Assembly (NCBI GenBank): GCA_023416275.1
Contig: JAEZIB010000041.1
Location: 1 to 31,469 of the forward strand
Direction of reading: 5' to 3'
DNA from: Bacillota bacterium
GTDB taxonomy: Bacteria > Bacillota > Clostridia > Acetivibrionales > DSM-1351
Length of the DNA: 31,469 nt
Part shown: positions 31,166-31,469 of the stretch, one piece after another
Numbering within the stretch: the first letter of the stretch is position 1
Layout: every line of letters starts with the position of its first letter
Position numbers and translations under genes: made by a program
The notes under the pieces: model-generated
Database searches by the model: none
Seen by the model: the letters and a program-made list of their open reading frames with translations, nothing else
What the model was told of the DNA's origin: nothing

Positions 31166-31447
31166 TCAGCTATGTTTCACTATTTTATTAATAATAAGCT
31201 CTTTAATCCCTTCTGAAATTTGCTCCCATGAATCATACAAAACATTGCTGTGGATTGTATTTTCTAATATTATCTGCTTGCTGTTTGATGATAATCCTAA
31301 TAAACTTTTTTGTGATTCCTCCCAAGAAGGCATCTTTTTAAAAGATTCTCTAACCGAATAAATAATCATTGGTATATCTTTAAGGTCTAATTTTTCATTC
31401 ATGTTTAATGAAGTTGAAACTATTGAGCTTAATTCTTTCGTTGCCAT
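31166..31447 (-). CDS. hypothetical protein, possibly cut by the window edge
   Basis: 93 residues from the ATG at 31447, soluble and helical, with SVRESFKKMPSWEESQKSLL and a lysine-rich end. The reading frame is open to the right edge (residues YKNLVNS before the ATG), and the ATG has no ribosome binding site. So the gene may start outside the window, and this may be only its C-terminal part. No family is recognised. Confidence 0.45.
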   Translation of the reverse strand: MATKELSSIVSTSLNMNEKLDLKDIPMIIYSVRESFKKMPSWEESQKSLLGLSSNSKQIILENTIHSNVLYDSWEQISEGIKELIINKIVKHS

Positions 31448-31469
31448 ACTATTAACTAAGTTTTTATAT

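Overview
The window is AT-rich with strong GGAGG-type ribosome binding sites, sigma-A promoters that often have a TGn extended -10, and U-tract hairpin terminators. Its gene set includes BspA-type leucine-rich repeat proteins, a YxiN/DbpA-type helicase, CvfB, a sirtuin, a dCache chemoreceptor and an OFA-type transporter. Together these point to a chromosomal segment of a low-GC Gram-positive anaerobe, most likely class Clostridia. No rRNA, tRNA, CRISPR array or complete insertion sequence was seen.

Left part (1-4.8 kb), all complete genes on the minus strand. This is an accessory patch: a membrane protein with a beta-flower-like tail, a zinc-ribbon/winged-helix/deoxyribosyltransferase-like (TIR-like) protein, a PD-(D/E)XK nuclease-like protein, and a membrane protein with a degenerate NERD-like domain. 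An orphan, frameshifted zinc-ribbon tail of a NERD protein and two shorter 3' gene stubs lie between them. It resembles a decaying defence or mobile-gene island.

Middle part (4.9-20.2 kb), mixed strands and mostly single-gene units. It holds a sirtuin facing a stand-alone starch-type carbohydrate-binding protein across a perfect 24-bp hairpin, a small lipocalin-sized protein, a chemoreceptor, a DinB-fold protein, and a lipoprotein coupled to a 58-residue membrane peptide that lacks an entry elsewhere. Next come a secreted two-repeat protein, a signal-less L,D-transpeptidase, an azoreductase-like flavoprotein, a BNR/Ycf48-like lipoprotein, another secreted protein, a bacterial PH-domain protein, CvfB and an MFS transporter. 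A roughly 160-bp element with imperfect terminal inverted repeats (MITE-like) sits at 16.6-16.7 kb. Related sequence recurs at 14.6 kb and 30.2-30.4 kb.

Right part (20.3-31.5 kb), all on the minus strand. A likely Gfo/Idh oxidoreductase - dbpA - rnz transcription unit is followed upstream by a putative operon: alpha/beta hydrolase - four-helix membrane protein - BspA protein 2 - BspA protein 1 - DUF6125-like protein. The two BspA genes are tandem paralogues. A piece of the 3' end of the DUF6125-like gene remains just after the upstream BspA copy, which shows that a BspA-DUF6125 unit was duplicated and then partly deleted. The right edge holds an ASCH-like protein and a gene that may be cut by the window end.

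The best candidates for unexplored biology are the zinc-ribbon/TIR-like plus nuclease pair on the left, the duplicated BspA locus, and the MITE-like repeat family. Functional statements rest on motifs read by eye; no database search was run.
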